Shown here: piece after piece, positions 60,533-64,000 of the stretch
How the letters are laid out: each line of letters starts with the position of its first letter
How positions within the stretch are numbered: position 1 is the first letter of the stretch
Source: Desulfomarina profundi
Lineage (GTDB): Bacteria; Desulfobacterota; Desulfobulbia; Desulfobulbales; Desulfocapsaceae
Assembly (NCBI RefSeq): GCF_019703855.1
Contig: NZ_AP024086.1
Location: 3,492,501 to 3,556,500, forward strand
Direction of reading: 5' to 3'
Length of the DNA stretch: 64,000 bases
Notes under the pieces: generated by a model
What the model was told of the DNA's origin: nothing
The model's database searches: none
Seen by the model: only the letters and a program-made list of their open reading frames with translations
Made by a program: the position numbers and the translations under genes

Positions 60533-60575
60533 AACAAGCCTGCCGGTTTTCACACTGACGGGCTTGTTTCTTTTT
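60533..60575 (+). terminator. Intrinsic terminator after nfnAB
   Basis: AACAAGCC (60533-60540) pairs with GGCTTGTT (60561-60568), with partial extension into the loop, followed by TCTTTTTC. It lies 25 bases after the nfnB stop. Confidence 0.85.
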
Positions 60576-60618
60576 CATTTCAAGGCCGATTCAGGTAAAA
60601 ATATTCCAAAATTCCACC

Positions 60619-61374
60619 ATGAGTAAAGATAAAACTGTTGCTTCGGACGTACTCCTCACTACGGAAAACAGGATAGGACTGCTCACCCTCAATCGACCGG
60701 AAAAACTCAACGCCATCCGCCTCCAGACATACAATGACATAATTTATGCACTGAAAACCGCCGATGACTCCAGTGAGTGCAATTGCATCGTTATTACTGG
60801 AGCTGGAGGAAAATTTACTGCCGGAAACGACCTCGCCGATCTAGTCGGGGACAGGGCCGGAAAGGTCATGGAAGCAGTCCAGTCCCTTTTCGATGCTGTG
60901 ACTACCCTGAAAAAACCACTCATTGCTGCAGTTGAAGGGGTGGCAGTCGGTATAGGAACGACCTTCCTTCTCCATTGCGACCTTGCCGTTGCCTCAACGG
61001 ATACTCGTTTCCGTCTCCCCTTTGTAAACCTCGGCGTCTGCCCCGAGGGTGGCTCATCTGCACTTCTACCAAGAACTGCAGGAGTAAAAGCGGCAAATGA
61101 ACTGCTCCTGACAGGCAGATTTTTCTCCGCGGATGAAGCTTTGAAATTTGGACTGGTCAACACCATCACGGAAAAAGGCTGCTCTCTATCGAAGGCTATG
61201 GAATATGCCCTGTCCATTGCCGAACAACCCCCGGCAGCCGTCCTTGCCACAAAATCCATTTTACGCAGACACCAGCGGCTGGACATTCCCCAAATCGTAT
61301 ATGACGAACTGGAACTTTTTCTGAAACTGACCCTCTCAGCAGAAACCCAGGTACGAATTAAAAAGTACCGGTGA
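60619..61374 (+). CDS. Enoyl-CoA hydratase/isomerase (crotonase) family protein
   Basis: A 251-residue crotonase-fold protein acting on acyl-CoA thioesters. Family motifs are GLLTLNRPEKLNAIR, the oxyanion-hole segments GAGGKFTAGNDLADL and AAVEGVAVGIGTTFLLHCDL, and FVNLGVCPEGGSSALLPR. The PEGGSS form is more like delta3-delta2-enoyl-CoA isomerases (ECI/PaaG type) than classical hydratases. It is a single gene after a terminator. The acyl-CoA ligase at 8187 is the only other clear acyl-CoA gene nearby, so pathway context is weak. Confidence 0.9.
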   Translation: MSKDKTVASDVLLTTENRIGLLTLNRPEKLNAIRLQTYNDIIYALKTADDSSECNCIVITGAGGKFTAGNDLADLVGDRAGKVMEAVQSLFDAVTTLKKPLIAAVEGVAVGIGTTFLLHCDLAVASTDTRFRLPFVNLGVCPEGGSSALLPRTAGVKAANELLLTGRFFSADEALKFGLVNTITEKGCSLSKAMEYALSIAEQPPAAVLATKSILRRHQRLDIPQIVYDELELFLKLTLSAETQVRIKKYR

Positions 61375-62015
61375 TCAATCATTAAAAAGGCAGGCTTTTG
61401 CAACAACTGGCCAACCGATCAACAGTTGACTGATCCACAACAACCTTCATATAACTTTACCTGAACATTACAATCAGGCAAATGAATACCTATTCATTCT
61501 CACATATCTCATTGAAATAACGGTATTTAAGGCGGAGCTTAATAAGGAGAACCAACTCAATCCAAACCGATTGATGGAGCGAACATCGTCGCCGCGCCCA
61601 ACTTATCGTATGCGTGTTGTGCGTATTTTTCTTATGCGTCAGATACTGTACAGAGAACATCATTGAAAATCATCCAGACATAACTCACTATAATTCAGAT
61701 ATAAACAGTGCCATGGACAACTGCATTGAACTGATCTGGTCCAGACAAAACCTGGCACAAGAAGGACAATTCAAAAGATACAGGGCACAAAAAGCACACC
61801 TTTCAAGCTGGATTTGCACAATATAAACCAGAGACGCAGCCCGTAACCCACTGACAGGGCAGGAAAAATATTTTCTTGACACAGATTAATACTGCCTGTT
61901 AATGAATGAATGTTCATTTTTTGAGTGCAGTTCACGGGAATTTTCAAAATACACATGTCTATCAGGCTTCCCGGCTTGGGAAGTAAATTTTTATACACCG
62001 GCAGGAGAAAAACAG
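61375..62015. other. Non-coding region upstream of nuo
   Basis: About 640 bases. No credible gene was found on either strand. The right end holds the candidate nuo promoter and operator; the remainder shows no structure that I can name. Confidence 0.5.
61876..61918 (+). promoter_or_regulatory. Candidate nuo promoter with palindromic operator
   Basis: An exact TTGACA (61876-61881) is 16 bases before GTTAAT (61898-61903). Directly after it lies AATGAATGTTCATT (61905-61918), with half-sites AATGA and TCATT. The neighbourhood TGAATGAATGTTCATT resembles TetR-type FadR operators as I recall them. The position at the start of transcription suggests repression. Confidence 0.5.
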
Positions 62016-62375
62016 ATGTCAACTGAACTTGTTCTTTCGGCAACAGCTCTGATCGGGATTGCTGTTCTTGTCCCTGTCATGATGGTCCTCACTGCAGTTC
62101 TTGGACCCCGTTCCAAAGGAAAAGTAAAAAACGAAGCCTACGAAAGCGGTATCGGGTCCATGATCGGCGGGGCCGACCAGAAGTTCAGCGTCAAGTTTTA
62201 CCTGCTGGCAATTCTCTTCCTGATCTTCGATATTGAAGCGGTATTTATGTATCCATGGGCTGTATCCGTCCGGGAACTCGGGTGGTTCGGTTTTACTGAA
62301 ATGGTTGTCTTCATGCTGCTTCTGCTTACCGGACTCATCTATATCTTAAAGAAAGGGGTGCTCAATTGGCGTTAG
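62016..62375 (+). CDS. nuoA: NADH-quinone oxidoreductase subunit A
   Basis: A 119-residue membrane subunit of complex I. Three helices are visible (ALIGIAVLVPVMMVLTAVLG, FYLLAILFLIFDIEAVFMYP, MVVFMLLLLTGLIYILKKG) and the conserved loop NEAYESGIGSMIGGADQKFS. ATG 62016 follows GCAGGAG; in-frame codons upstream are unsupported. Its end overlaps nuoB by 10 bases, starting the usual nuoA-B-C-D order. Confidence 0.95.
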   Translation: MSTELVLSATALIGIAVLVPVMMVLTAVLGPRSKGKVKNEAYESGIGSMIGGADQKFSVKFYLLAILFLIFDIEAVFMYPWAVSVRELGWFGFTEMVVFMLLLLTGLIYILKKGVLNWR

Positions 62376-62878
62376 GATTGGAAGCAAATCTCGGCGACAC
62401 GGTTATCACTACCAAGCTTGATGAAATAGTCAACTGGGGCAGACAGTATTCCCTGTGGCCATTCGTTTTTGGAACAGCCTGCTGTGCAATTGAATTTATG
62501 AGTGCGGCGGCAAGCCAGCATGACATCTCCAGGTACGGTGCGGAGGTCGTCAGGTTCTCACCAAGGCAGGCGGATCTCATGCTTGTCTGCGGAACTATCA
62601 GCTATAAACAGGCTCCGATTCTGAAAAGAATCTACGAACAGATTGCAGAACCCAAATGGGTAATGGCCATTGGTGCCTGCGCAAGCTCCGGGGGCATTTA
62701 CGACAATTACTGCACAGTTCAGGGAATTGATACGGTGATTCCAGTCGACGTGTATATCTCCGGCTGCCCGCCACGACCTGAAGCAATTCTGGATGGGTTG
62801 ATGAAGATCCAGGACCAGATTAAAGGCGAAAGTGTTCTGAAAGACCGCCATAAAGACTTTAAAGGGATTCTCGACTGA
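62366..62878 (+). CDS. nuoB: NADH-quinone oxidoreductase subunit B
   Basis: A 170-residue peripheral subunit that carries cluster N2. The start is TTG 62366 after AAAGGGG, overlapping nuoA. Cluster ligands are in GTACCAIEFM, MAIGACASSGGIYDNY and VYISGCPPRPEAILDGLM. Conserved VVRFSPRQADLMLVCGTIS is present. It is followed directly by nuoCD, whose ATG lies one base after the TGA. Confidence 0.95.
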   Translation: MALGLEANLGDTVITTKLDEIVNWGRQYSLWPFVFGTACCAIEFMSAAASQHDISRYGAEVVRFSPRQADLMLVCGTISYKQAPILKRIYEQIAEPKWVMAIGACASSGGIYDNYCTVQGIDTVIPVDVYISGCPPRPEAILDGLMKIQDQIKGESVLKDRHKDFKGILD

Positions 62879-62879
62879 T

Positions 62880-64000
62880 ATGAGTGCGACGGCGTTAGAA
62901 AAATTTCAAGCCGCATTTCCGGACGCGACCTGCAAAAGTGTTCTGGATACTGTGGTGATTGACGTGGAGCCGGACAGGCTGGAAAACACACTTTCCACAC
63001 TGAAGACTGATCCCGCATTGAACTGTGGCCTCCTTCTCGATGTTACCGGAATTGATTATAAAGACTATCCTGGGCCAGACCGGACACGCTTTGCTGTAGT
63101 CTACACCCTGCGCAACTGGCAGGACAATTTTCTTGTTCAGGTGCGCTGTCCGGTGGAAGATCCGGAAAAGGGAGTCACTTCCGCAACTCACCTCTGGGGT
63201 TCGGCAAACTGGGGTGAACGGGAAACCTGGGACCAGTATGGTATTACTTTCCAAAATCATCCGGACCTGAGGCGCATTCTCAACCACTGGCAGTTCAAGG
63301 GTCATCCACTGCGCAAGGATTACGACATAGGAAAAGGCCAGATCTGCACTGAAAGTGATAGACTGGAAAAAGAAATCAGGGCGAGACTTGCCGAAAACGG
63401 TATTGAAGAATCCACCATGAAGGATATCAATACCGAAATCATGTTTCTGAACCTGGGCCCATCCCACCCCGCCACCCATGGTGCCATCCGGATTCTCACC
63501 GCGCTGGACGGGGAAACGGTCATGGCCAATGTCAACGAGATAGGCTATCTGCACAGGGGATTTGAGAAAACGGCAGAAAACCGTACCTACAACCAGATAG
63601 TCCCTCTGACCGACAGGTTGAACTACTGTTCCTCCATGATGAACAATATCGCCTATGTCAAGGCGGTTGAATCGTGGCTGGGAGTAGAGATTACTGAACG
63701 TGCTCAGTTCATGCGCGTTATCCTGACCGAATTCTACCGGGTCCTTGACCATCTGGTGTGCATAGCGGCAAATCTGGTTGATATGGGTGGACTGACAAAC
63801 TACTGGTACCTCTATAATGAAAAGGAAGCGGCTTATGATTTCATCAGCCGCCTCACCGGAGCCAGGCTGACCAGCTCCTTTACCCGCATCGGCGGTATGT
63901 ACCGGGATTTTTATGAAGGATGGGAAACCGACCTGGAACTCCAGCTGCGTGACATTGAAAAGGGTATCGGTGATTCCCTGGCCCTTATAGAAACCAACAG
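62880..64000 (+). CDS. nuoCD: Fused NADH-quinone oxidoreductase subunits C and D (incomplete at window end)
   Basis: One uninterrupted frame from ATG 62880 to the window end. Residues about 1-165 are NuoC-like (LLLDVTGIDYKDYPG, WGERETWDQYGITFQNHPDL, GHPLRKDYDIG). After a linker with STMKDINTEI the frame continues into NuoD (FLNLGPSHPATHGAIRIL, EIGYLHRGFEKTAENRTYNQ, PLTDRLNYCSSMMNNIAYVK). The fusion is known in E. coli and other bacteria. The C-terminal part of the NuoD half lies beyond the window. Confidence 0.95.
   Translation, partial: MSATALEKFQAAFPDATCKSVLDTVVIDVEPDRLENTLSTLKTDPALNCGLLLDVTGIDYKDYPGPDRTRFAVVYTLRNWQDNFLVQVRCPVEDPEKGVTSATHLWGSANWGERETWDQYGITFQNHPDLRRILNHWQFKGHPLRKDYDIGKGQICTESDRLEKEIRARLAENGIEESTMKDINTEIMFLNLGPSHPATHGAIRILTALDGETVMANVNEIGYLHRGFEKTAENRTYNQIVPLTDRLNYCSSMMNNIAYVKAVESWLGVEITERAQFMRVILTEFYRVLDHLVCIAANLVDMGGLTNYWYLYNEKEAAYDFISRLTGARLTSSFTRIGGMYRDFYEGWETDLELQLRDIEKGIGDSLALIETN

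Noticed and set aside
61614-61882. Small open frames upstream of nuoA
   Set aside because: No ribosome site, no recognisable motif and overlapping frames on both strands; better treated as non-coding.

Overview
The window looks like the chromosome of an anaerobic, motile Gram-negative bacterium, most likely a Desulfobulbus-like member of the Desulfobacterota. This is inferred from gene content: NfnAB-type ferredoxin/NADP oxidoreductase, the start of a nuo operon with fused nuoCD, hemerythrins, two cobalamin riboswitches, many chemoreceptors and two-component proteins, outer-membrane receptors, and moderate G+C. No rRNA, tRNA, CRISPR array or intact transposase was recognised.

Layout. 1-8109: chemoreceptor, a kinase fused to a substrate-binding domain, a TMEM43-like protein and a soluble hybrid kinase behind a heptamer repeat. 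8187-10666: acyl-CoA ligase and bacteriohemerythrin. 10762-12058: decayed TonB receptor and diguanylate cyclase. 12124-15540: promoter, cobalamin riboswitch, BtuB-like receptor and BtuF-like binding protein. 15608-30309: chemoreceptors, a two-binding-protein/kinase operon, a DODA-type dioxygenase, an Lrp/AsnC regulator, a PAS-LuxR regulator and an HDOD-GGDEF protein. 30488-33055: D-serine dehydratase and a nitrilase-family amidase. 33086-36969: second cobalamin riboswitch, a TrpD-like phosphoribosyltransferase, a 69-residue protein and a zinc alcohol dehydrogenase fused to CobT. 37105-53398: alpha/beta-hydrolase-like protein, outer-membrane proteins, further signalling proteins, two MscS channels, an orphan CoA-transferase subunit and a hemerythrin-REC-HD-GYP protein. 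53461-57780: likely RNA-metabolism operon (U32 protein, MBL/beta-CASP nuclease, Trm5-like methyltransferase). 58122-64000: nfnAB, a crotonase and nuoA-nuoB-nuoCD (cut by the window end).

Three themes stand out. First, ABC-type binding proteins are repeatedly paired with or fused to histidine kinases with no transporter genes nearby, which suggests ligand sensing. Second, cobalamin control covers both corrinoid uptake and an unusual cobamide-assembly cassette. Third, two intergenic elements of about 230-250 bp share an architecture of outer inverted repeats enclosing two hairpins, and end fragments of them are scattered elsewhere.

Caution: at least 17 apparent frameshifts in 13 loci are each repaired by adding one base to a short homopolymer, nearly always G/C. 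These are most simply consensus errors, so the affected genes are annotated as single genes with the positions given. The relics at 10762-12058, 38632-38826 and 44781-45196 look genuinely broken or truncated.
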